Part shown: piece by piece, positions 35,107 through 47,130 of the stretch
How the letters are laid out: every line of letters begins with the position of its first letter
Numbering within the stretch: position 1 is the first letter of the stretch
Origin: Eopsaltria australis
Lineage: Eukaryota > Chordata > Aves > Passeriformes > Petroicidae
NCBI GenBank assembly: GCA_034509425.1
Contig: JAVTVJ010000508.1
Span: 1 to 64,000, forward strand
DNA: 64,000 nt
Direction of reading: 5' to 3'
Made by a program: the position numbers and the translations under genes
The notes under the pieces: generated by a model
What the model was told of the DNA's origin: nothing
What the model saw: the letters and a program-made list of their open reading frames with translations, nothing else
Databases searched by the model: none

Positions 35107-35234
35107 GTTTCTTTGTACTTTATAAAATTTGAGCCTGCTTTGCCTACTCCTAATCCTCACCTCACAACAAACAATCAAGTAAATTTAAGTAAGTGTGCTG
35201 GCATTTAGCCACAAACCTAAATAAGACAACTGAA

Positions 35235-36650
35235 ACCACTACATTCAATTACATTAAAAGAGTTAAAAGTTTATTTATGTAAAACCAACACTAAGTTGTG
35301 TAGATACTGGCATGAAATGTTTTAGTCATCACAGAGATATGACATATTTTAGCTATCATAGAAATGTTGACTTTTATTTTAGAATATTATCAAACAGCAA
35401 TGTTATTGTTGCATTATTGAGCATATATTTACTCAATACAGGAACTGAAGTTGCTGCTTTGTATTTATTAGATATTCTTTATTCAGTAACATCTGTAGAT
35501 CAAATGTAAACAACTAGTGCAGGTGACCAGCTGGTAAGAGGAATTGTGGTCATGCTGGTTTACTGATTTGGGGCCCTTCTGGAGTTGCTACAGTTATTGG
35601 CATGAGGAAATTAGGTGAAATGAACTTAAAATCGACATGCTTGATTTTGCATATAAATGTAGACAGTTGGAGCTAGACTACAATCACTCGTGCATAAATT
35701 TAGGGAGATGTTGAAGCACTTGTAGCCTTGTAGTGCACAATGTAGCAGTAAGTAAGTAAGACTCATACAGTGGGAAAATGTTAACTTTGTATCAGGATAA
35801 ACAGTATTAACTTTGTTCCTAGTGAAACTTCTAGTCACAGAAAGCTCAAGATGTGCTAGGTGTTTTGTTTTGTTCTGGGTTTATGCACTTTATCACAAGG
35901 AACACAAGTTAGATACTGTTATGACAAAAGGTTAAGTACCTTTTTGCATCTGTCCTTATAGAGGTCATCCATTCCTAACTCAATATTAATTCTGTCTTGG
36001 AACAGATAAAGTACATTTGCTGTCACAGCATTAAACTCACAGGTGTTCAAATCCACAACAGATTTTCAAAAATAAAAATATTGCACTACACCACTTGCAG
36101 TTGACAGACTCTGCAAGGAATAGTGAAGAAATTATTGATAATCTAATCAAAATTATTATTAGTCCAGTTAAATTAATGCTAATACCAATAGGTCAAATTA
36201 TACCTTTATTACAGCTAATTCACACTAATAATAGAGTTCCTCATTCTGTTATTTTATTCTCATTCCTCCTGTGTATTGATAAAGAGAGATGTCAATATCA
36301 CAAGTCCAAAAGGAATGTGATGGTACTGGTAACTTTGGATGCCCACTTGTTTTTGTATCTACATGAGACTATTCTTATAAGCTTGCCTAAACCATCAGAT
36401 TACTTGCTTGTTCTTCATATGTCCTCAATTATATTATGCAATCAGTATTTATTATAAGTTAAATATTTCTTTATTGTCTTTGATCCCCTAAAGCTGGTTT
36501 TATCTTCTGATGACCATTTGTAATTAGTTTATAGAGCTGACGATCTGGGTCTGATCTTTGAAGGCTCCACTCAGCTATGCTGCAATCCTTTTCCAGTGTC
36601 ATAGATAGCTTGTTCTGCTGCCCACCATAGCTACAAGTCAGTATTAGTTA
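35235..36650. other. Unique AT-rich DNA
   Basis: No gene, RNA or repeat recognised between the two LTRs. Confidence 0.6.
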
Positions 36651-37228
36651 TGTTCTGGTTTTGGCTGGGATAGAGTTAGCTTTTTCCACAGTACCTGATG
36701 TGGAGCTGTGTTTAGGATTTGTGCTGATAACACAGGGATGTTTTAGCTATTGCTGAGCAGAGCTTATCCAGAGTCAAGGCCTTTTCTGCCTCTTACCACA
36801 CCCCACCAGTGAGGAGGCTGGGGGTGAACAAAGCTATTGGGAAGAACACAACCAGGACAGCTGACCCCAAATGACCACCAGGTTATTTATCCCAGACCAT
36901 CTGGTGTCATGCTCAGCATGTAAAATGGGGAAAGAAGAAGGAAAGTGGGAAGACATTTGGGAGTGACAGCATTTTTTTTTTCCTAATTCACCCTTACCTG
37001 TGATAAAGCCCTGCTTTTCTGGGTATGGCTGCACACTGGCCTGCCCATGGGAAATAGTGAACAAACCCTTGTCTTGCACTGGTTGTGTACATGGCTTTTC
37101 CTTTACCTATTGAACTCTGTTTATCTCAACCATGAGTTTTCTCACTTTTACCCTTTTAATTCTCTTTCCTGTCCCCAGAGGACAGAGTTGCTGCACAGGG
37201 CTGAACTGCTGGCTGGGGTTAGACAGCA
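36651..37228 (+). repeat. Solo LTR of an abundant avian ERV family
   Basis: It opens TGTTCTGGTTTTGGCTGGGA and continues with TGTGCTGATAACACAGGGATG, CAGAGTCAAGGCCTTTTC, CCCACCAGTGAGGAGGCTGG and GTCATGCTCAGCATGTAAAA (TATA region). It ends with CTCAACCATGAGTTTTCTC and CTGGCTGGGGTTAGACAGCA. I recognise this as a widespread bird LTR. No internal retroviral sequence adjoins either side, so it is a solo LTR. No clear target duplication was found, suggesting some age. Confidence 0.85.
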
Positions 37229-38182
37229 ATAATCCCTTACATAAATACATCAACACTGTGGCAACAGAAGGCATCACCTCACACTACTGGACAAAGATGA
37301 TTTACAACTAAACTAAATAACTAATGGCCATCTGTTCATTCTCCAAGTGGACTAAGGAAGTTCAGAGAAAGCCTGATATATCCTGAGACTTTTGCTGTTC
37401 TTGCAAAGACTATGTTCACTTATTTGCATTTGGGATTATGAGGCTACAGATGTTTCTAGAGCTTTGTGAGATTGTTGTCAAGATCAAAGTTCCAATTTTT
37501 TTGAGCTGGGATGTCTTAGGGAAATATATTATGGTATTCAGTTCAATTATTAATCTTTTGATTATATCAGTTTTGATTTCAGGATATTATAAAATAATTT
37601 TCTCATATATTCCAATTTTTTGAACCTTCAAACAAATTTGGCCACAGTCCCTGAGTAAGAAATGCAGTTCCCTATAAAACTCACATTTAATGTTGTTTCT
37701 ACTTAGATTTAATAGTAAACCCATTACTGGTTCTAAGGCTCTTAAATATTATGCTGATGGCTGCCAATTTTTGTCCTAGGGACATATTTACATAGCAGGT
37801 AGAGAGATGCCTAGGCTTATTTTGTATGCTATGACCAAAAGCAAATTCAAGCTGACTCCTTAGGCTGTAAAAGCAATGAAAAGGTCTTATGTCTTCCTTG
37901 GGCATGATTACACCCTTGAAAGGCTTAAAGACCTCTCAGATAGAAAAGGAAATTGAAATAGGCCCAAGAGGTGCACGGAATCAGAATAAACCTAGTACAC
38001 TACATAGGAAATGTATTGAGAAAAAAAATAGTATCATAAGCATTTAGAAAACAATTTTTAAATAAGTTCCTTAAAGAACTTTAAAATAAAAAAAATTTCT
38101 AAGTCTGTAACACAGTATATTTCAGTTATACAAAAGATTTAAAAAAAAAAAAGTCAGAAGTTTTGCCAGAAGCCCAGCCTTC
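37229..38182. other. Unique AT-rich DNA between LTRs
   Basis: No gene or element recognised. There is an A-run at 38143-38152 just before the next LTR fragment. Confidence 0.6.
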
Positions 38183-38710
38183 TGTGCCAGGTTTGCATGG
38201 ACAGGTTTTGATACAGGGAGGCTAGAGGGGTGGCTTCTGTGAGAAGCTGCCAGAAGCTTTCCCCACGTCCAACAGAGCCAGTGCCAGCCAGCTGCACGGT
38301 AGACCCACCACTGGCCAAGGCCAAACCCATCAGTTTGTAGTGCCCGTGGCATAACAGATTTAAGAAGGGGAAAATTGCTTCACAACAGCAGCTGCAACTC
38401 AGAGAGGAGTGAGAGTATGTGAGAGGAACAATCATGCAGACACCCAGGTCAGTGGAGAAGGAGAGGGAAGAGGTGCTCCATGCACTGAAGCAGAGTTTCC
38501 CCTGCAGCCCATGAAAAAGTTCATAATGAGTAGGCAGTCCCTCTGCAGCCCATGGATGTCCACATTGGAAAAGAGATCCACCTGCAGCTCCTGGAGAACT
38601 CCATGCCAAGCAAGTGAATGCCTGAAGAAAGCTGTGACCCCATTGGAAGACTATGCTAGAGCCAGTTCCTGGCAGGACCTGAGGGTGACCCCATAGAGAG
38701 AGGAGCCCAG
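38183..38710 (+). repeat. 5' portion of a passerine-type ERV LTR
   Basis: It starts TGTGCCAGGTTTGCATGG and runs through GGGGTGGCTTCTGTGAGAAG, CTGGCCAAGGCCAAACCCAT, TTAAGAAGGGG and ACACCCAGGTCAGTGGAG. It then shows several CCTGCAGCCCATG-type units, and GGCAGGACCTGAGGGTGACC. This is the 5' part of the family whose two ends occur at 24347-24654. The 3' part is missing or unrecognisable beyond about 38710. The minus-strand open frame across it (38154-38726) is a by-product. Confidence 0.7.
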
Positions 38711-41700
38711 GCTCCATCCACTGCAATGGCTTTGGATTTTAATGGACTCCATTACTGCCACAGGGTTCAGACTCTGGGGAATTGCACTTTTTGATGAGGC
38801 TACCACTATGCTGGGGTCCTCCTTGTGGCTTGTTCCTATGGATGGAGCAACCCTGTTTTTTCTGCTGCATAACATTTGGTATCTGTATCAATCTGAAAAC
38901 TGAAAATAGATTAAATAGAAGAACTGGGAATCATCCATCATCAACTGATGTTTTTAAGGAGCAAGCCTTCTCAGGAATAGAATCTAGGATTTATTATATC
39001 TCTCTAGACACTGATTCCCATGTGTGCTTACAGTGATAATTTCTATGTTCTCTTTGCCCACACAAGTGGGCAATTGCATCAGTGACTGGATGAGTATGTA
39101 GGTTAGTCATGGTAAGGGATTTAAGAGATGTTTTTGTTTTGCTTCAAATGAATTCTTTCACAGATGATTGGACTGAGGAACTTTTATATCCTTGAAGCTT
39201 GCTTATCTTTTTCTGCCAAAATTGGTTCCAAAAATTAATCTAGTTTTGCAATCCCATTTACTTCTTATGATCACAGGAGGATGCACAGCTGTAAGTGAGA
39301 AGGGTGTTGCTGCCAGCAGTGTCTCTTGCAGAGAAGGTCGTCTCAAGTGTTCAGTCTAAATTCATCTGTTATTGTGAACAGATTCATTTTATTATGGTAA
39401 GTTCTCATCTTGTTTAAACAAGACATTTCTGTGAAAAGGGAACATGAATATGATAACTTCATGACATTATTAAAGAGATGTTCCTTAAGCCTAAGGGCTG
39501 GAAGCAAAAGTAATCAATTAAAAATTTAAAAAAAATTAAAAATTAAAGAAAGAAAAAAGAGAAGCTCTCCTATATTTATACCAGAATGAAATCTTAAGCG
39601 TATGATATTTCCTTCCTCTGGTACTGTCACTGATAGTTGTTTCTAAAGATAGAACATTCCTAAAGATCAGGTTAATCAAAACAGAGAGAGTTATGGATGC
39701 CTTTAACCTTAATGCATCAATTTGACCACATTTAGCATGTCTGTCAATCACATCTATTCAGCAAAATTAAGAATACAAGGTTTAAGAGAAAAAAATAAGT
39801 TGCTTAAAGAGCAACTTCACAATTAAAGTTACAGGAAGTTTTGGCTTATCTGAACAGTTCGTTTTTATATATGTTTATGAATTGATTAAGGGGGAAATTA
39901 TTTGAATATTACTTTTTTAACCTTTTGTGATAGATCTTTTTTTTCCCCAAATATTGTAAGGGTTAACTTTCTGGAGAACCATCATAGTCACCTACCTGAA
40001 TTAAAGGACTGGTTTTCCAGTAATGACCAATGTTTTAATATGTAAATATCACCAAAAAACAAACGAAAAACTATTTTATTGAAAAAATCTGCAAATACTA
40101 GTTTGTGTTAAAATTTAAGGTAAAACAACTTACATATACAATCACTTATAGCTCAAGATCTGTGAATATCTCAGTTTAAATGAGAAAAGCGGAAGGTTTA
40201 CTTTCCACAAGACTTATTCCAACATATACACTTTAGTCATTTGTTCTACTCAAACAATGCTGTTCCGTTTTTAGGATATACAAAACCCCCTTATATCCAT
40301 AGGCTTTAAAAGTGGACTTTCTGTTCTGCAGTTGGGACAGTTGCACATTCTCCCAAACAATGGTTGCATTTAAATTATGATTTTATATTAAATTCCTTTA
40401 AGATTGGTTTTATATATGTCCGATGCTGTGAATTTTTCTTTCTAATTTTGGCCATGCCATTACTAAAATCAGAAGAAATGAAGGAAAAATCAGATCATTT
40501 TGCATTCTTTTGAGGGAGGGTTTTGTGAAAGCATCCTTACTGCAAGTGTGAGAAAGAAAAATTTGCAAGACTAACAAAGACAGCATAAAACATTTTAAAA
40601 CCTCTTTTCTAAAAAGTGCCTCTGTTTAAATCTGCTTTCTGAGAAAAATAAGGGCTGTTTGTTTTCTATTGTCCTGTTTGTTATATACCAAGGAAGAAAC
40701 ACAGTCATGAGACTAATTGCAAATTATTTTTGCACTCATACCTGAAAGACGTGCTGATACTGTGAACATAACACTATTAAGTTTATTATGAAATTACTAC
40801 AACAGTTAAAGTCAGCTGTGAAACACTAATTCAAGAGTAACTGTCTCATTTTAAAATAATATCATTAGTCCTTGTCATGCAGAGAAATGTAACTAATGTA
40901 AATTTAATTTGCATATCCCTGCATAATTATTTTCTTTCTTTAATCTTGTAATCATCACAAGTAATTTTTCAAAAAGGTGACCTTAATAAGTAATTAACAT
41001 TTTTCTTAAACTCAACCTAACAATTGTTAGTTTATTATTAGTGTTCCTGTGAACAAAGAAAAGCTCAGTTCTAAAAAAAAGATGCCCAAAAAGCAGAAAA
41101 CCTAAAGATAATAGTAAAAAATGCATTATTTAATTTAGAAGAGCTGAGATAATAATAATAAAAACATTAAAATTTACATGTGCAAATACAGCCACTGAGT
41201 TCACATCAACCATGAATCTCCTGAAATTATTCTTGTTGACCAAAAATTACTATCATGCTGTCTTCAATATTTTTTCTAATCAGGCAGAAAACTCAAAGTC
41301 TGGTATTAATTATTTGTATTAGACATATGAGCCAATTCATCTTTTTCTTTATGAATTATTCACAACCATATTTCTCAAATATGGTAATTATTCAAAGACT
41401 ATTTTCTGTAGTGAGTGGTGAATAACATGTTCACAAAATAAGGATTGTGAATGTATTTTAAAGATAAAATTACAATTCTGTTCTAATTTCCATGGGTACA
41501 AATCCATAGCAAAAAAAAAATCCTCTTACATCAGTGAGTGGAAGACAAAACAACTGAAGCAATTGGGACACATTAGGAATTCTCTGAAACAAAAAGAATT
41601 TCCAGGGCCTGAGAAGCCCAGAATTGAAAGTATAAATATTTAAGTTGTTGAATTAACTATTCATTTTATTTGAATAATCTGTCATTTCTATAGAAAATTA

Positions 41701-44700
41701 TTCTCATTGGCGCATCTTCCTTCCAACAACTCATTTGCTAGAATATTCACAAGAAGGCGAACATAAAGCTGTCAGTACAAGTGAAAGGATTCATTTTACA
41801 CTGAATATTCACAGGAAATTATTTGCCCAGCCGGCAGAAATAACTGTGGTATCTCGAATAATTACTGGATAACTACATAGTTTTAGCCAAGACTCAAAAG
41901 CTTTCCTGTGCAAAAAAGGAATCACAGGGCTTGGGGTATTTTAAATGAGCTTTTGATATTTCTTCAGTGGTAGCTCCATATGACATGTGCCTCCACCACT
42001 AAACTAAAAGAAAAATCCACTGTCTGGATCAGATTCTGCTCTGAGATACATGAATTAATCAGCGTAGTAGGGTATAATCACAAGTAGCCTCTAATGTTGA
42101 CATCTCTGCCAGGCACTGTATTTCTGGGACAACTGATCTCTTTTTGTTAAGCCAGGAGCTTTGTAACCAAATGCAGTGGTCATTAATTTATGCTACAATG
42201 ATATTTTTTTAAATGTGTGATGTGATACACAATGACAATAATTTGCTAATGAGAAACTAGGTTTAACAACTTGCTTGGTCATATTCATAGTCAGCATGAG
42301 TCAGATGTTATTTTGGACTTTCTAAAGTGTGACAAAAATTTTCTTTTGCAGTTGATTTTTTCGTCTAAAATCTAGGATTTTTCTTTTGATTTTTCATGCT
42401 GTGGAATTGGAATTTAACATTTTAAAGTTATTTTATCCTCCTATAATATTCCTCCCAAATTGCAGGACTATTTTAAGGTTCTTTTAACTTGTTCAGGCAG
42501 ATTTAAATAATAAGACATAATTATTAAATATTAACATGTACTCTGCAAAAACCTTAGCCTATTTCTTAGTGCAACTAATTGTAGTGTTAACACCGAAAAT
42601 TTTCAAATGGGCTGGCTCAAATTACTTTAAGGGAAATGCAACTGCTTCCATGTATTAGAATAAGACTTTAGAAACATGTTATTCCATCCAGAACATTAAA
42701 TTAAGAAATATAAGGTTCTCTTTTATTTCATGCTCCCATCTTTCAAAATGTCATTCTATAATATAGTCAACAAATATTCTACCATTTTACGGAAATTGTC
42801 TATATACACGAAAAATAGTTCTTAACAGCTAATATTACTGATAGTTCATGCTTAAAAAGCAGCAACAACTAAAATTAAATGGAGTAACATTCTCCCACAA
42901 CTCCTGCTGGCTCAGTGTAGCAGATACCACTCTAAACTACAGATAAGTAAAGACCCACAGAATTCCCCATCACCTTGACACTTATGCTACCACTTGCAGT
43001 GTCCCCCTGTTCTCTAAGGTTTTAAATCAAGACTTGATATCTTCTAGAAAATACTCCTTAAACTGATGAGACTCCAAAGACAAAAAATCTGGCATTAGGG
43101 CATATGGCCTGTGTTATTCAAGAAATCATTTTCTAGAAAACAAAACCAGTTTTATATAGTTATAAACTAGGAAAGTAAAATACTTAATTCTGAACCTGAA
43201 AGATGTTAATCTGAAACTCTTTGAAGATTATGAGGTATTCAGTTTTCAATCCACCGTGCTTTACATAATAAGAGTAGAATACCTTTTACATGAAATTGAT
43301 GGTGTTTAAATGTCCTATCAAACAGTAGCCAGAATAAACCTAGTAGCTGTTTACTTTTTAACTTCTTACTCAAGAAATTTTCCATCTGCCATGCTTTGGA
43401 GTAATTTTTCATAGCAACAGTTAGGTCTTTGCCTTACACTGGTCTGCATTATCAAATCCGTGATGATGAAGCATCTGAGCTTGATCTGAGCAATAAATCA
43501 TTTCTTATGACTGCTGCAGAGTAAGAACAAAAGGGAGAAAGCATAGTCCACGTAGTAGTCATTTAAGCAAAACAGACGTGTAAACTATGTTATTTCAAAT
43601 CTCAAGTTCGAATTTCAGATGTTAGCAGATAGGAGTTTGAAGCTGAGGGTTCTTGATCAAAAATTCAAGGATACCTTCAACACTGGTTATTATAGGGAGA
43701 TTAACAGTATTTGTTCTGTCACTTCCTTGGAAAAACATGTGTCAATGTAGATACAGAACAATTATTTTTTCTCAAATACATCATGTGTGCAATGATTTCT
43801 CACTCCTAATGATTTTCATTCCATGGAAATTTTAGGCGATTCAAGAGAAAAATTATTTCCAAGAAACTCAGATATGATGTAGGAGGGCATTGGCTAAAAA
43901 AAGAGAGGGAGCTGAGTCTACAAAATATATAAGATATCATTTATCATTTCCCTTGTTCTTTGTTTTACACTGTATCTGCCACACTACAACCATATTGCTG
44001 CTCATAGTTGTGGCCATGTTCCCACATTCTTAATGGTATATCAACATTTGTTTGCATTTTCAAGCAGATATTTTGGGGTGATTAATTGGGTGTCAAAAAT
44101 CAGACTGCTGTCTTCCAGATACTATTCTGATAAGATTAACCGTGTCATTATCCACAGGTATGAGGTATTTCAATTCTAGCCCATTGCTCTGTCTTGATAA
44201 TTAAGTTGTCACTCCTTTAAGCAATTTATTACAATATAGTATGCAATTGTTTTATTATACATGAAAGCCTGTAACAGGCAGGGTCCCATCAGTGGTTTGC
44301 AACTTGATTATGTGCATGACTGTCAAAAAGAAAATAAAATGCATGTCACTGAGAAAAAGAGTGGAAAGAAAAAGTTAGAAAAGAATGATGTATAGCATTT
44401 CTAGGGTCTTTTTTAATGTTTTCTCAGAATTGTAATATCTCCAGCTAATATAATTAACAGAGATTTGTTAATTCATATCCAAGCAGGTATTCTACATGGC
44501 TATTGTGAAATTAAAAAGCTTACATGCATTGAATAAATAAATAATGAATAATAGAATATTGTAAAACATATCTGTAGTAAGACCACCTTCTTTCAGCTAA
44601 TATTCATGAGAGTAAAGACAAGAAAGAAGAAAAGGCTTTTCATGACAGAAACCTTTGTCCAAACCTGCTGAATTCAAGAATTTAAGATAGTCTTTTTTAG

Positions 44701-45849
44701 CGAAACTGTGGGCAAAGAAAACTTTGAGTCCGATCACTTTTCCAAATACACATTAAATTACATTTCAAATGCAGTGTCATCTTCCTCAGCTTCTTTTCTC
44801 AGTGGTATTTTAGCAAGATCAGGACATTTTCTAACCATCTTTCTGGAAGATCATTTTATAGTTGCCTCTTTCAGAGGTTTTTTTCTTCAGAGGAGATGCC
44901 TGTTGTCACTGCTACAGTCAAAATGCTGGCCCCTTCAAAAGTAACCTCTTTACCTTCTAAGTTACGTTCACGTATATTTTGGTTGGGTGGGTGGGTGAGT
45001 CAGTAGGTGTCTGCATATAATTTTTTATTCCAAGAAACTTAAAAGAATTTTTATTTGGAATTCAAAAAAAACCACAGTCTAATGGACTGCATCAGCTCCT
45101 ACCACAAAGGCATATTTGTGTACGTTGGGTAGTTTCTTCTGTTTTCTGGCATTATCACACACATCATGGGGCACATTCGTTTATATCACTGCAGGGGCTG
45201 GTCTCTATCCCGTATAATGATCTCCAGCACATGCTCAGTTTTCAACAAGGATGAAGTATTTGAAATGTACACTTCTTCAGTGATCTAAGACTCCACTGCA
45301 TCTACTAGAAACAGCTAAATAGGTTTTCAATAAATATTTGGCACAAAAATATAAATACATGCACATATCTCACTATGTATATGTATAATACAGATAATGA
45401 CATAAAAAAATCCATCTAGAACTGTGCCCTCTGGATGACCTCCAGACTCTTGAAAGGCTTTTAAATCTGCAAGTAGTCACATAAAATGGAGCTAAGTAGC
45501 AAATACATTAGAAAAGAATATGAATGCATTAAAAAAGAGTAGAGTTTGAAAAGACAGCATGAAAAAAGTGCAGGAATGAAAACATGTTAAAACTACCATG
45601 GCACCAAACAAAGCAACAAATCTACTTCCACGTACACATTAGAATTAAGAAGAAGACAGTTTAGTCATTTATTTGAGAGTAAAGTAAATATAATGGATGT
45701 TGCAGGGAAAGCTGAAGTAGTCAATGCTGACTTCACTCCTCCCAAACAGAGAAAAAAAAGAAAAACAAGATTACTTATGACCAGACTCTAAGGAAAATTA
45801 ATTCTAACATAGAGACAGACACAGGCAGAATGTGTAAAAAAATAGCATT
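38711..45849. other. Long repeat-poor AT-rich stretch
   Basis: About 7 kb with no recognisable transposon, gene or RNA. TAATTA-type and octamer-type motifs recur, for example ATTTGCAT at 40907-40914. It could be intergenic or intronic and may include conserved non-coding sequence, which cannot be tested here. Confidence 0.5.
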
Positions 45850-47130
45850 AAAAGTGTACATAGATCAGATGCATTCAAATCCACAGGCTCAGATAAAATT
45901 CTCCCCAAGGTACTTAAGGACCTAGCTAATACAATCTTGTAATTATTAGTCATTCCCGTAGACAAACTACTGAGCATGAGAAAAGTCCCAGGGTACTGAA
46001 GAAGGCCAAACATAATATATATTCTTAAAAGGAAGGTGAAAGAAGAACCAGGAAGTTATAGGCGTCAGTCTGATTTCTGTACACAGAAAAGGTCTAATTT
46101 TCTTTTTAAAGCAAACATTTTGTAAACTCTTAGGAGATAATAAGATCTGAAAAAAACAGCCAGCATCCTTATGTCAATAATGATGTAATTTCCTTCTTTG
46201 TGAGAATGGATGCTTTACCGGACAGTAGGAAATACTACATGATTTATTGCATTTCTTACATATAGGTTATATAGGATATTCTGATGAGAAAAATACAGCT
46301 CAAATTAAAATAAACTATTCTTCTGAAAAAAACCAAACAGGGCTTTTTCTCTGTTCTTTATCTAAAAGCAGATTAATCCAAAAGGACTCTTATATGGGGC
46401 TGTTTCAGTGTGATTTTATACCATTCTTACACTAACTTAAATAAGAGAATATGTGCACCTTAAAAGAGGAGAAAAAAGTATCCTTGGGGTGAGGATCAGA
46501 CTTCAGGACAATCTTTGTAAATTGGAGCTATAGTAAAAATCAGCAGGAGACAATTCAATTAAGAAAACTGCAAAGTACCATTCCCAGGAAGAACAAAATC
46601 TGTCATCAAAGCACCATAGCGACAAACTGGCTATGTCATATGAACACAAAGGTTCTTTAGGATAAAGCTAATTGAACTCAAGGCTATCATACAATTTCAG
46701 AATGATTCTCCAAGAAGTATTCTGTACAAAACTCAAGAAATTATTGCCCTCAGTAATGGGAAAGCATATGAAGTAATAATCCAGTTTTGGGAGTGACACT
46801 GATGCAGGCAGACCAGACACAGTACAAAGCAGTGAAAAATATTTAGGAGATAAGATCTATTATTTGTTTTGTACAGATTCTTAAATAATACAATAGAAGA
46901 CTGTGTAAGAGGACCTGATAATTGACTTTTGGATTTTTATAGGTTACAATCAAGTGTTTTTCAAGTCTACTAAAGCAAGGGCAAAATTATAATCTCTTTG
47001 ATTAGCAGTAGAAAGATATTTCTGGATGTCACAAAAAACACCATTCTATTACTGTGACAAGCACTGAAATTGTCAGTCCAGGGGAAATTTCGGAAATTTA
47101 GTTCCTTGGAGGCTTTAACAGACATTTAAG
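45850..47130 (+). mobile_element. Ancient, highly diverged CR1 LINE, plus strand
   Basis: Segments in CR1 order remain: CAGATAAAATTCTCCCCAAG and GAAGAACCAGGAAGTTATAG near 45890-46060, then a degraded reverse transcriptase region. A 3' portion follows with GGGGAAATTTCGGAAATTT and TTCCTTGGAGGCTTTAACAG near 47085-47125. Divergence is heavy, with many stops. The ends are rough estimates. Confidence 0.5.

Larger units (their letters stand above)
33637..35228 (+). repeat. Long ERV LTR or LTR-like non-autonomous element, about 1.6 kb
   Basis: It starts TGTCCTGGGTTAGG and ends CCTAAATAAGACA, forming an imperfect terminal inverted repeat (TGTC...TTAGG). A CCAAT box lies at 33723 and AATAAA at 35101, about 125 bases before the end, so a single very long U3 is implied on the + strand. 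Flanks GGTGAA (33631-33636) and ACTGAA (35229-35234) share four of six bases and may be a decayed target duplication. A GC-rich core (33880-34220) contains the C15/G13 hairpin. Open frames on both strands across the core (for example the minus-strand frame 33767-34402) look compositional rather than coding. Confidence 0.6.

Noticed and set aside
38154..38726. 190-residue minus-strand open frame
   Set aside because: It is antisense to the passerine LTR fragment, whose GCAGCCCATG-type units yield repetitive open reading.
43600..43625. GTTCGAAT resembling a tRNA B box
   Set aside because: No A box at suitable distance and no acceptor-stem pairing.
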